64,000 nucleotides of DNA from Pseudomonas sp. LBUM920 (GTDB lineage Bacteria > Pseudomonadota > Gammaproteobacteria > Pseudomonadales > Pseudomonadaceae), in the NCBI RefSeq assembly GCF_003852315.1, contig NZ_CP027762.1, positions 186,001-250,000 on the forward strand, given 5' to 3'. A program made the translations under genes and the position numbers. Shown one piece after another: positions 33,016 to 41,620 of this stretch (position 1 is its first letter; the number at the start of each line of letters is the position of its first letter). The notes below the pieces were generated by a model. The model searched no databases. It worked only from the letters and a program-made list of their open reading frames with translations, and was not told the origin of the DNA.

Positions 33016-33662
33016 GCCTGTTAAAACTCACGGGCGCCTTGCTGGCCCTGGCCTTGCTCGGCGGTTGCGCAGCGCCCAAGACCATCGATTACACGGCATA
33101 CAAACAGGCGCGGCCAAAGTCGATCCTGGTACTGCCGCCGATCAATGAGTCGCCGGAGGTGCAGGCGTCCTACAGCATGGTGTCGCAAGTGACTTACCCG
33201 CTGGCCGAAGCGGGCTACTACGTGTTGCCGATTGCCCTGGTGGACGAAACCTTCCGCCAGAACGGCCTGACCACCGCCAACGACATCCAGGGTGTGGCAC
33301 CGGCCAAGCTGCATGACATCTTTGGTGCGGATGCGGCGCTGTACATCACCGTCAGTGAGTACGGCACCAAGTACATGCTGATCTCCAGCGACACCTCGGT
33401 GACGGCCTCGGCCAAACTGGTCGACCTGCGCACCGGCACCACGCTATGGACCGGCTCGGCGCGGGCGTCGAGCGAGGAAGGCAACAACAATGGCGGCGGC
33501 CTGGTGGGCATGCTGATCACGGCGGCGGTCAAGCAGGTGATCAACAGCTCCACCGACGCCGCGCACCCGATTGCCGGCATCACCAGTGCGCGCCTGCTGT
33601 CGGCGGGGCAACGCACCGGGATTCTGTACGGGCCGCGTAACCCGAAGTACGGCACCGACTGA
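33012..33662 (+). CDS. DUF799 (GNA1162-like) lipoprotein
   Basis: The 216-residue lipoprotein (lipobox LGGC, MSLLKLTGALLALALLGGCA) has the DUF799 pattern KSILVLPPINESPEVQASYS, then FGADAALYITVSEYGTKYML and GTTLWTGSARASSEEGN. DUF799 includes Neisseria GNA1162, an outer-membrane lipoprotein with a fold like transport accessory proteins. It is the third gene of the CsgG-DUF4810-DUF799 operon, starting inside the previous stop. Periplasmic-face outer-membrane location is inferred. Confidence 0.85.
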   Translation: MSLLKLTGALLALALLGGCAAPKTIDYTAYKQARPKSILVLPPINESPEVQASYSMVSQVTYPLAEAGYYVLPIALVDETFRQNGLTTANDIQGVAPAKLHDIFGADAALYITVSEYGTKYMLISSDTSVTASAKLVDLRTGTTLWTGSARASSEEGNNNGGGLVGMLITAAVKQVINSSTDAAHPIAGITSARLLSAGQRTGILYGPRNPKYGTD

Positions 33663-33691
33663 TCCGGGTACGGAAAACACTGCAGCTCCAA

Positions 33692-33780
33692 TGTGGGAGC
33701 TGGTTTGCCTGCGATAGCGTCACCTCGGTTTAACTGAAAAACCGAGGGCTTTGCATCGCAGGCAAGCCAGCGTCTACACA
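33692..33780. repeat. REP inverted pair
   Basis: TGTGGGAGCTGGTTTGCCTG on the left faces ATCGCAGGCAAGCC on the right, separated by an inner CCTCGGTTTAAC / AACCGAGG inverted repeat. It lies at the end of the CsgG operon and may terminate it. Confidence 0.8.
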
Positions 33781-33883
33781 CTTGCACAGTGATCGAGGTG
33801 TTATCCCACGCCGGTTTAACCCGAACCCTCCACACCTTGCGTCTGACCTTGTGAACGGATCATTCATTCACGAGGTTCAGCCC

Positions 33884-35524
33884 ATGTCCCGTCCGCTGCT
33901 TTTCCTGCGCCCTGCTGCCCACGGCTTTACCGTTACGTTGCTGGTCGCGTTGGCCGGTTGTGGGTTGTCTTCTTCGCGTGATGCCGCCAAGCCTGAGCAC
34001 GCTGCACCTGTCGCCGAACTGCAACGCGCGCCGGTACAGGGTGCGCTGAGCAAACGCATGCCGATGCCGGCGCCAATGGCCATGCGCATGGTCAGTCAGG
34101 ATTCAGCGGCGATGGCCTACCGCAGCGAACCCCGCGAGCGCTACGCAAACCTGCCGGACAACCCGGTGCACCGCGTGGCCGAAACCCCCGTCTCGACCTT
34201 CAGTGTCGATGTCGACACCGGCAGCTATGCCAACGTAAGACGCTTCCTCAACCAAGGCCGTCTACCGCCTGAAGGTGCTGTGCGATTGGAGGAAATGGTT
34301 AATTACTTCCCCTACGACTACGCACGCCCCACCGACGGCTCGCCGTTTGGCGTGACCACAGAGATCGCCGCCACACCGTGGAACCCGCACACTCAGCTGC
34401 TGCGCATCGGCATCAAGGCGTCCGACCGCACCGTCGCGGAGTTGGCGCCGGCCAACCTGGTTTTTTTGGTGGATGTGTCCGGTTCCATGGACCGCCGCGA
34501 AGGCTTGCCCCTGGTGAAAAGCACCCTGAAGTTACTGGTGGACCAGCTCCGCGACCAAGACCGCGTGTCGCTGGTGGTGTATGCCGGTGAGTCCCGCGTA
34601 GTGCTCGAACCCACGTCTGGCCGCGAAAAAGCCAAGTTGCGCAATGCCATCGACCAACTGACGGCGGGCGGCTCCACGGCCGGCGCATCCGGCATCGAAC
34701 TGGCCTACCAGATGGCCCGCGCAGGCTTTATCGACAACGGCATCAACCGCATCCTGCTGGCCACTGACGGTGACTTCAACGTGGGCATCAGCGATTTCGA
34801 CAGCCTCAAGCAGATGGCGGCCGAGCAGCGTAAAAGCGGCGTGTCGCTGACCACCCTGGGCTTTGGTGTGGATAACTATAACGAACACCTGATGGAGCAA
34901 TTGGCCGACGCGGGCGATGGTAACTACGCCTACATCGACAACCTGCGCGAAGCGCGAAAAGTACTCGTCGACCAGCTCAGTTCAACCCTGGCCGTCGTGG
35001 CGCGGGATGTGAAATTGCAGGTGGAATTCAACCCGGCCCAGGTCAGCGAGTACCGACTGCTGGGCTATGAAAACCGCGCCTTGAAACGTGAGGATTTCAA
35101 CAACGACAAGGTGGATGCCGGCGAGATCGGCGCAGGGCATACCGTGACGGCGTTGTACGAAATTGTCCCGACGGGCCAGAAAGGCTGGCTAGAACCGTTG
35201 CGCTACGCCGCTGCGCCAGTGGCTGAAAACAAACCGGCTGAGTTGGCGATGCTGCGCGTGCGCTACAAGCCTGCGGCGGGCGGTGACAGCCAATTAATTG
35301 AGCGGCCCATCGGCAACCAAGCTACCAAGGCCAGCGACGACCTACGCTTCTCGGCAGCTGTGGCTGCCTTCGCCCAACAGCTCAAGGGCGATGGCCGCTA
35401 CACTGGCAGCATGAGTTTGCAGGACACCGCCGCACTGGCCCGCTCGGCCCGAGGCGATGACCCGTTCGGGCTGCGCAACGAGTTCGTGCAACTGGTAGAG
35501 CTGGCGCAGAGTCTTAAGCATTAA
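33884..35524 (+). CDS. YfbK-type von Willebrand factor A lipoprotein
   Basis: The start is set at ATG 33884 (546 aa) because it gives a lipoprotein signal with lipobox LAGC; the open frame extends further upstream without a signal. An N-terminal vWF-linked domain contains TFSVDVDTGSYANVRRFLNQ and MVNYFPYDY. The vWA domain carries the MIDAS motif DVSGSMD and a TDGDFNVG segment. The C-terminal DUF3520-like part ends AALARSARGDDPFGLR. YfbK proteins are envelope-associated metal-binding proteins of unclear role. It lies upstream of an ECF sigma factor and its partner, a recurrent arrangement. Confidence 0.88.
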   Translation: MSRPLLFLRPAAHGFTVTLLVALAGCGLSSSRDAAKPEHAAPVAELQRAPVQGALSKRMPMPAPMAMRMVSQDSAAMAYRSEPRERYANLPDNPVHRVAETPVSTFSVDVDTGSYANVRRFLNQGRLPPEGAVRLEEMVNYFPYDYARPTDGSPFGVTTEIAATPWNPHTQLLRIGIKASDRTVAELAPANLVFLVDVSGSMDRREGLPLVKSTLKLLVDQLRDQDRVSLVVYAGESRVVLEPTSGREKAKLRNAIDQLTAGGSTAGASGIELAYQMARAGFIDNGINRILLATDGDFNVGISDFDSLKQMAAEQRKSGVSLTTLGFGVDNYNEHLMEQLADAGDGNYAYIDNLREARKVLVDQLSSTLAVVARDVKLQVEFNPAQVSEYRLLGYENRALKREDFNNDKVDAGEIGAGHTVTALYEIVPTGQKGWLEPLRYAAAPVAENKPAELAMLRVRYKPAAGGDSQLIERPIGNQATKASDDLRFSAAVAAFAQQLKGDGRYTGSMSLQDTAALARSARGDDPFGLRNEFVQLVELAQSLKH

Positions 35525-35534
35525 CGACACTCAA

Positions 35535-35624
35535 TGTGGGAGCGGGCTTGCTCGCGAAAGCGGTGGATCAGTCGGTATAACTGTTAACTGACACTGCGCA
35601 TTCGCGAGCAAGCCCGCTCCCACA
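35535..35624. repeat. REP inverted pair
   Basis: TGTGGGAGCGGGCTTGCTCG and its inverted copy bracket a 50 bp spacer between the VWA gene and the sigma-factor gene. Confidence 0.85.
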
Positions 35625-35666
35625 TTTAGAACGATTTCGACTGTAAGAAAGGAGTTCGCCCACTAC

Positions 35667-36239
35667 ATGGCCGTACCCGATGATTCACCCAGCGACGAAG
35701 CGCTGCTGGCCCGCTACCGAGTCGGTGACGGCGCCGCGTTCGAGCTTTTGTACGCGCGCCATCGCCAAGGTTTGTACCGGTTCCTGGTGTCCCTGAGCAA
35801 CAAGGTCGAACTGGCCGAAGAGGTGTACCAGGAAACCTGGCTCAGCCTGATCCGCAGCACCACTCAGCCACAAGGTCGGGCGAGCTTTCGTACGTGGTTA
35901 TTCCAGATTGCCCGCAACCGCTTGATCGATCACTGGCGCAAGCACGGTATCCACAACCCGCTGCACGACAGCTACGATGAACAACTGCACGCCCAGCCCG
36001 ACGACAGCGCCGGCCCCGAGCAGCAACTGAGCCTGAGCCGCGACCAGGCGCGCCTCGACGCGGCGTTGCAAGACTTGCCCGAAGACCAGCGCGAAGTCTT
36101 CCTGCTGCGCCTGCACGGCGACCTCGAAGTGCCGCAAATCGCCGCCCTCACCGGTGCCCCGCTGGAAACCGTCAAAAGCCGCCTGCGCTACGCCCAGCAG
36201 AAACTGCGCCGCCTGCTGGCCGAGGAGATACCCGCATGA
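35667..36239 (+). CDS. ECF-type RNA polymerase sigma factor
   Basis: The 190-residue protein contains region 2 (LLARYRVGDGAAFELLYARH, EVYQETWLSLIRS, RTWLFQIARNRLIDHWR) and region 4 (ALQDLPEDQREVFLLRLHGD, ETVKSRLRYAQQKLRRLL). A strong AAAGGAG lies 13 bases before ATG 35667. The gene overlaps the next by 4 bp. ECF factors of this kind direct transcription in response to envelope signals and are usually held by the product of the adjacent gene. Confidence 0.92.
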   Translation: MAVPDDSPSDEALLARYRVGDGAAFELLYARHRQGLYRFLVSLSNKVELAEEVYQETWLSLIRSTTQPQGRASFRTWLFQIARNRLIDHWRKHGIHNPLHDSYDEQLHAQPDDSAGPEQQLSLSRDQARLDAALQDLPEDQREVFLLRLHGDLEVPQIAALTGAPLETVKSRLRYAQQKLRRLLAEEIPA

Positions 36240-36820
36240 CCGACCCACGACAGACGCCCGACGACGCGCTGCTCCAGCATTTTCGTCAACACAGCCTGGG
36301 CGAGCCGCCCGCGTCCCTCGACGCCTTTATCCTCGCCACCGCCCGCCGCGAAGCTCCGACGCCGCCGCCGAGCCTGTGGCAACGCTGGCTGAACGCCTGC
36401 CGCCAGCCGCGCTGGCAGATGGCTTTCGCCACCGTCGCCGGCGTGGCGCTGATGATCGGCGTGGTGATGCGCTCACCCGTGCCACAGCCGGAGATATCCA
36501 CCGCGACCTTCTCCGCGCCCCACCCGCAAGCAGCGCGCCCAGTGGTCCAAGCGTATTCGGCGCCCGCGCCCATGACCCGCATGGCTGCCGCACCGCCCGT
36601 TCAGGCTGAGGCGGCCGGCGCAATGGCGGATGAGCCGGCCGCGAAACTCAGCAAGCGTGCGTCGGTTGCGCTGCCATCGTTGGAGCAGGGGCTGCAGGAG
36701 ATTGTGGATCTGCGCCTGGCGGGGGAGAGCAAAGCGGCGGATGTGAAGCTGCTGGAGCTGCATAAGCGCTTTCCCAAGGAAGACCTGCCGGCGCGGTTGG
36801 AGGCGTTGCAGAAGCGTTAA
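36236..36820 (+). CDS. Probable anti-sigma factor paired with the ECF sigma factor
   Basis: The ATG overlaps the sigma-factor stop (ATGA). The 194-residue protein has an N-terminal cytoplasmic part (DDALLQHFRQHSLGEPPASL), one membrane helix around residues 61-79 (MAFATVAGVALMIGVVM) and a Pro/Ala-rich periplasmic part ending in a helical DLRLAGESKAADVKLLELHK segment. There is no clear zinc HxxxCxxC motif. The topology and position fit an anti-sigma factor; the sequence is not one I recognise by family. Confidence 0.65.
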   Translation: MTDPRQTPDDALLQHFRQHSLGEPPASLDAFILATARREAPTPPPSLWQRWLNACRQPRWQMAFATVAGVALMIGVVMRSPVPQPEISTATFSAPHPQAARPVVQAYSAPAPMTRMAAAPPVQAEAAGAMADEPAAKLSKRASVALPSLEQGLQEIVDLRLAGESKAADVKLLELHKRFPKEDLPARLEALQKR

Positions 36821-36831
36821 TCGACACCCAC

Positions 36832-36866
36832 AAAAAAGCCCCAGGTCTTTCGACCTGGGGCTTTTT
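36832..36866. terminator. Bidirectional Rho-independent terminator
   Basis: AGCCCCAGGTC (36837-36847) pairs with GACCTGGGGCT (36852-36862), flanked by A6 on one side and T5 on the other. It can end both the sigma-factor operon and the minus-strand tRNA transcript. Confidence 0.9.
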
Positions 36867-36876
36867 CGTCTGTGTC

Positions 36877-36953
36877 TGGTGCACCCGGCGGGATTCGAAC
36901 CCACGACCCCTGCCTTCGGAGGGCAGTACTCTATCCAGCTGAGCTACGGATGC
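36877..36953 (-). tRNA. tRNA-Arg (anticodon CCG)
   Basis: On the minus strand the 77-base sequence starts GCATCCGTAGCTCAGCTGGA and ends CGGGTGCACCA with the CCA encoded. The acceptor stem GCATCCG/CGGGTGC pairs fully with one G-U. The anticodon arm is CTGCC-CTCCGAA-GGCAG, giving anticodon CCG for arginine CGG. The T arm contains GGTTCGAATCC. Confidence 0.95.
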
Positions 36954-37324
36954 TTGTGCGGGCGACATCATACCCATGTCGTCCTTGGGCGTCCATGCCG
37001 GTCTTTGGCCGTTTGTGGGTAGGAATTGGCTGCACAGAGGCCCTGCGCCGGGCGCCGGTGGTCGATGCGGTGGAACGCGGCCGAATCACGCTGATCAGAA
37101 AGATTCGGCAAATGCGCTGTTTTCGTTCTTTTTTTCGAACAGACTATTGCCCTGTACCCCCATTGACCCTAGGATTCGTTTGAGATTTCAAACGCTCTGT
37201 CTCCCGTGCGCTCTTTCACTCTTGCCGCGCGCTGGGGCTGATTTCCCTGACGGCAGCCCACAAGGCGCCTTTCAACAACTCTAATTCGCTCCGCGTGCGC
37301 GCGGTGCTGTTAAGGAAAGCCGAC
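36954..37324. other. Intergenic region between the tRNA and gabD
   Basis: About 370 bp contain the upstream regions of the tRNA (minus) and gabD (plus). A T-rich stretch with CGTTCTTTTTTTCGAAC at 37122-37138 is an imperfect inverted repeat. No gene was found and no named operator was recognised. Confidence 0.35.
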
Positions 37325-38767
37325 ATGCAGCTCAAAGATACCCAGTTGTTCCGCCAACAAGCCTTTATTGATGGCGCTTGGGTCGATGCGGACAACGGTC
37401 AAACCATCAAGGTCAACAACCCGGCCACGGGCGAAATTCTCGGCACCGTGCCGAAGATGGGCGCCGCCGAAACCCGCCGCGCTATCGAAGCCGCCGACAA
37501 GGCGCTGCCGGCCTGGCGTGCGCTGACCGCCAAGGAGCGCGCCAACAAGCTGCGCCGTTGGTTCGAGCTGCTGATCGAAAACCAGGACGATCTCGGTCGC
37601 CTGATGACCCTGGAACAAGGCAAGCCGCTGGCCGAAGCCAAGGGCGAAATCGTCTACGCCGCTTCCTTTATCGAGTGGTTCGCCGAAGAAGCCAAGCGCA
37701 TCTACGGTGATGTGATTCCCGGCCACCAGCCCGACAAGCGCCTGATCGTGATCAAGCAGCCCATCGGCGTGACCGCTGCAATTACCCCGTGGAACTTCCC
37801 GGCCGCGATGATCACCCGTAAAGCCGGCCCGGCCCTGGCCGCCGGTTGCACCATGGTGATCAAGCCGGCTTCGCAAACGCCGTTCTCGGCCCTGGCTCTG
37901 GTTGAGCTGGCGCACCGCGCCGGTATCCCTAAAGGCGTGCTCAGCGTGGTCACCGGCAGTGCCGGCGACATCGGCGGCGAGCTGACCAGCAACCCGATCG
38001 TGCGTAAATTGTCCTTCACCGGCTCCACCGAAATCGGGCGCCAGCTGATGGCCGAATGCGCCAAGGACATCAAGAAGGTCTCGCTGGAACTGGGCGGCAA
38101 CGCGCCGTTTATTGTGTTCGACGACGCGGACCTGGATAAGGCCGTCGAAGGCGCGATCATTTCCAAATACCGCAACAACGGCCAGACCTGCGTCTGCGCC
38201 AACCGCCTGTACATCCAGGATTCGGTGTACGACGCGTTTGCCGAGAAACTCAAAGTGGCCGTGGCCAAACTCAAGATCGGCAACGGTCTTGAAGAAGGCA
38301 CCACCACCGGCCCGCTGATCGATGAAAAAGCCGTGGCCAAGGTTCAGGAGCACATCGCTGATGCCCTGAGCAAAGGCGCCAAGCTGTTGGCCGGTGGCAA
38401 GGTGATGGAAGGCAACTTCTTCGAGCCGACCATTCTGGTTGACGTGCCGAAAAATGCTGCCGTGGCGAAGGAAGAAACCTTCGGCCCGCTGGCGCCGTTG
38501 TTCCGCTTCAAAGACGAAGCCGAAGTGATCGCGATGTCCAACGACACCGAGTTTGGCCTGGCTTCCTATTTCTACGCCCGCGACCTGGGCCGTGTGTTCC
38601 GTGTGGCTGAAGCCCTGGAATACGGCATGGTCGGCGTCAACACCGGGTTGATCTCCAACGAAGTGGCGCCGTTCGGCGGCATCAAGGCGTCGGGCCTGGG
38701 CCGTGAAGGCTCCAAGTACGGGATCGAGGATTACCTGGAAATCAAATACCTCTGCCTGGGCATCTGA
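37325..38767 (+). CDS. gabD: Succinate-semialdehyde dehydrogenase (NADP+) GabD
   Basis: GabD oxidises succinate semialdehyde to succinate, the second step of GABA degradation. The 480-residue protein (MQLKDTQLFRQQAFIDGAWV) shows aldehyde-dehydrogenase motifs: ITPWNFPAAMITRK, the NADP-loop FTGSTEIGRQL, the catalytic Glu in LELGGNAPF and the catalytic Cys in NNGQTCVCANRLY. The start is ATG 37325; an upstream in-frame start at 37295 would add ten residues without family support. gabT follows after 180 bp in the same direction. Confidence 0.95.
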   Translation: MQLKDTQLFRQQAFIDGAWVDADNGQTIKVNNPATGEILGTVPKMGAAETRRAIEAADKALPAWRALTAKERANKLRRWFELLIENQDDLGRLMTLEQGKPLAEAKGEIVYAASFIEWFAEEAKRIYGDVIPGHQPDKRLIVIKQPIGVTAAITPWNFPAAMITRKAGPALAAGCTMVIKPASQTPFSALALVELAHRAGIPKGVLSVVTGSAGDIGGELTSNPIVRKLSFTGSTEIGRQLMAECAKDIKKVSLELGGNAPFIVFDDADLDKAVEGAIISKYRNNGQTCVCANRLYIQDSVYDAFAEKLKVAVAKLKIGNGLEEGTTTGPLIDEKAVAKVQEHIADALSKGAKLLAGGKVMEGNFFEPTILVDVPKNAAVAKEETFGPLAPLFRFKDEAEVIAMSNDTEFGLASYFYARDLGRVFRVAEALEYGMVGVNTGLISNEVAPFGGIKASGLGREGSKYGIEDYLEIKYLCLGI

Positions 38768-38947
38768 CCGGCAAGAGCTTGCGGCAGACGCAGAGGGCAC
38801 GAGAGCGCTGACCCTTTGCGTGTTTCACACCGTTATTCGTAGTGGCCGGGAAAGCTGTGGCAGTCGATCATCGCATGCTGCCGTAGTTGCCTCCCCGCCA
38901 CGTATTCCTTGGACCACGCCACCCGATGAGTGGCGAATGAGGACTTT

Positions 38948-40225
38948 ATGAGCAAGACCAACGCATCCCTGATGAAACGCCGCGAAGCCGCTGTACCGCG
39001 CGGTGTTGGCCAGATTCACCCGATCTTCGCCGAATCCGCGAAGAACGCCACCGTGACCGACGTTGAAGGTCGTGAGTTCATCGACTTCGCCGGCGGCATC
39101 GCTGTGCTGAACACCGGCCACGTGCACCCGAAAATCATCGCCGCCGTGACCGAGCAACTGAACAAGCTGACCCACACCTGCTTCCAGGTTCTGGCCTACG
39201 AGCCTTACGTGGAACTGTGCGAAAAAATCAACGCCAAGGTACCAGGCGACTTCGCCAAGAAAACCCTGCTGGTCACCACCGGTTCCGAAGCGGTTGAAAA
39301 CGCCGTGAAGATCGCGCGTGCCGCCACGGGCCGCGCCGGCGTGATCGCCTTCACCGGCGCTTACCACGGCCGCACCATGATGACTCTGGGCCTCACCGGC
39401 AAAGTCGTGCCTTACTCGGCCGGCATGGGCCTGATGCCAGGCGGCGTGTTCCGCGCGCTGTTCCCGAACGAACTGCACGGTGTGAGCGATGACGACGCCA
39501 TCGCCAGCATCGAACGCATCTTCAAAAACGATGCCGAGCCGCGTGATATCGCTGCCATCATCATCGAGCCGGTGCAGGGCGAAGGCGGTTTCTACGTCGC
39601 GCCTAAATCCTTCATGAAACGCCTGCGCGAACTGTGCGACAAGCACGGCATCCTGCTGATCGCCGACGAAGTGCAAACCGGTGCCGGCCGTACCGGTACG
39701 TTCTTCGCCATGGAGCAGATGGGCGTCGCCGCCGACCTGACCACCTTCGCCAAATCCATCGCTGGCGGCTTCCCGTTGGCCGGTGTGTGCGGCAAGGCGG
39801 AATACATGGACGCCATCGCCCCAGGCGGCCTGGGCGGCACCTATGCCGGTAGCCCGATCGCGTGCGCCGCTGCGTTGGCGGTGATGGAAGTGTTTGAAGA
39901 AGAGCACCTGCTGGACCGCTGCAAGGCTGTCGGCGAGCGTCTGGTGACTGGCCTCAAAGCCATTCAAGCCAAATACCCGGTAATCGGTGAAGTGCGTGCC
40001 CTGGGCGCGATGATTGCGGTCGAGCTGTTCGAAGGTGGCGACAGCCACAAGCCGAACGCTGCAGCCGTCGCCTCCGTGGTGGCCAAGGCGCGTGACAAGG
40101 GCCTGATCCTGCTGTCTTGCGGCACCTACGGTAACGTATTGCGCGTACTGGTCCCGCTGACCTCGCCGGACGAGCAGTTGGACAAAGGCTTGGCGATCAT
40201 CGAAGAATGTTTCTCCGAGCTGTAA
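38948..40225 (+). CDS. gabT: 4-aminobutyrate aminotransferase GabT
   Basis: GabT transfers the amino group of GABA to 2-oxoglutarate, forming succinate semialdehyde for GabD. The 425-residue class III PLP enzyme shows TTGSEAVENAVKIARAATGR, GAYHGRTMMTLGLTGK, the DEVQTGAGRTG segment and the PLP lysine region TTFAKSIAGGFPLAG. The start is ATG 38948, with GAGGA seven bases upstream; an in-frame ATG at 38930 lies before that site. A terminator follows 22 bp after the stop. Confidence 0.95.
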   Translation: MSKTNASLMKRREAAVPRGVGQIHPIFAESAKNATVTDVEGREFIDFAGGIAVLNTGHVHPKIIAAVTEQLNKLTHTCFQVLAYEPYVELCEKINAKVPGDFAKKTLLVTTGSEAVENAVKIARAATGRAGVIAFTGAYHGRTMMTLGLTGKVVPYSAGMGLMPGGVFRALFPNELHGVSDDDAIASIERIFKNDAEPRDIAAIIIEPVQGEGGFYVAPKSFMKRLRELCDKHGILLIADEVQTGAGRTGTFFAMEQMGVAADLTTFAKSIAGGFPLAGVCGKAEYMDAIAPGGLGGTYAGSPIACAAALAVMEVFEEEHLLDRCKAVGERLVTGLKAIQAKYPVIGEVRALGAMIAVELFEGGDSHKPNAAAVASVVAKARDKGLILLSCGTYGNVLRVLVPLTSPDEQLDKGLAIIEECFSEL

Positions 40226-40247
40226 GCGGAACCTGATTTGATCGACA

Positions 40248-40275
40248 GAAAAAACCCGCCTCGGCGGGTTTTTTT
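40248..40275 (+). terminator. Rho-independent terminator of gabDT
   Basis: ACCCGCC-TC-GGCGGGT forms a 7 bp stem with a two-base gap, preceded by A6 and followed by T6, beginning 22 bp after the gabT stop. Confidence 0.9.
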
Positions 40276-40364
40276 GTGCCCGATGCAGCACATTCAGGCC
40301 TTGTTCATTGTACGTGGGCAGCGTGATTGTCTAAGGTTGCAGCATTGCCGATGGAGCGTGCTGG

Positions 40365-41567
40365 ATGACTGCTGTTGATTTACCGGCTGTACCCCGAGTG
40401 TTGATTGCCGAGGCGGACCCTTGGTCGCGGGATCTGCTCAAGCAAGTGCTGTTGAATGTGCGCTGCGACGCACGGCTGGATGTGTGTGCTGATGGGCAGC
40501 AAGCAGCCACGCTGTTGCGAGAAAAAACCTACGACCTGATTCTCGCGGATTGGGAGCTGCCCGGCGTCGATGGCTTGAGCCTGCTGCGCAGCGTGCGCCA
40601 GAAGCGCCGTTCGCTGCCCTTCATTCTGTTGAGCAGTCGCAATGACAGCGCCAGCGTGCGCGAAGCCTTGCCCCTGGCGCCGACGGCGTACCTGACCAAA
40701 CCACTGAACATGGAAGGCCTGACCCAGCGCCTGCAAGACCTGCTGCTCAACGAAGGCGAAAGCGTGTACTGCGAAATTGCGCCGCTGGCGCCGGGCATGA
40801 CGTTGCCGGTGTTCCTGGAGCGCCGCCGCGAAGCCTCTGACGGCGCGCCGTTGCGGGTTGATGTAAAAAACGCCGTGGCGCACAGCCTCACTCCGGATGG
40901 CCTGGACCTCGAACGCCTGGAAGACCAGGTGCGCATGGACCCGCAAATAACGGCCGTATTAATCGCCGCCGCCAACAGCGCCGGTCATCACGGCACGCCG
41001 GTACAAACCCTGTCGGCCGCGCTGCACGCACTGGCGGCCGGGCAGAGCATGAACCTGATTCTGGGCCTGGCCCTCAAGCACAACGTGGTGCTGGGCGACC
41101 CGGCGCTGGTGGCCTATGCCGAGCGCCACTGGCAACTGTCCCAAGACACTGCCGACTATGCCCGCCGCCTGGCGCGCATGCTGGAGCTGGACCACGAGCG
41201 CTGCTACAGCGCCGGCATCCTGCACCGGTTGGGCGACTTGGCGTTATTGCGTTGCCTGGAAGACTGGCGCCAGGGCGGCGGGGCGTTGGATGACGAAGCC
41301 ATTGGCGAGTCTCTGGATACCTACGGTGCGGCCTATGGTTCGGCGTTGCGCACACGTTGGCGCTTGCCGTTGGAGCTACGCCAGCTGATTGCGTCGATCT
41401 ATTCACTCGAAGGCGGGGTGTATTCGCGAGAATCGCTGGTGATGAACCTGGCGGCGCAGATGGCGCGCTTGACCGAGCGTGAAGGGTTGGAAGAGCTGGC
41501 CAGCAGCAAAACGGCGCGCTTGCTGAGGGTCGGGTTGTCGGAGTTGACTCGGGTACGCAAGGCCTAG
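40365..41567 (+). CDS. Response regulator with receiver and HDOD domains
   Basis: The N-terminal receiver (about 1-130) has the acidic pair in LIAEADPW, the phosphorylatable Asp in LILADWELPG, and the lysine in YLTKPLNM. The C-terminal part (about 150-390) is an HDOD domain, with LEDQVRMDPQITAVLIAAAN and AGILHRLGDLALL. HDOD response regulators are common signalling proteins with unsettled output. It is a single gene; no histidine kinase is adjacent. Confidence 0.85.
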   Translation: MTAVDLPAVPRVLIAEADPWSRDLLKQVLLNVRCDARLDVCADGQQAATLLREKTYDLILADWELPGVDGLSLLRSVRQKRRSLPFILLSSRNDSASVREALPLAPTAYLTKPLNMEGLTQRLQDLLLNEGESVYCEIAPLAPGMTLPVFLERRREASDGAPLRVDVKNAVAHSLTPDGLDLERLEDQVRMDPQITAVLIAAANSAGHHGTPVQTLSAALHALAAGQSMNLILGLALKHNVVLGDPALVAYAERHWQLSQDTADYARRLARMLELDHERCYSAGILHRLGDLALLRCLEDWRQGGGALDDEAIGESLDTYGAAYGSALRTRWRLPLELRQLIASIYSLEGGVYSRESLVMNLAAQMARLTEREGLEELASSKTARLLRVGLSELTRVRKA

Positions 41568-41620
41568 CCAGCAACGCGGTCGCGTGTGGGAGCCAGCCCG
41601 CTCCCATCGTTTGAGTGGCG

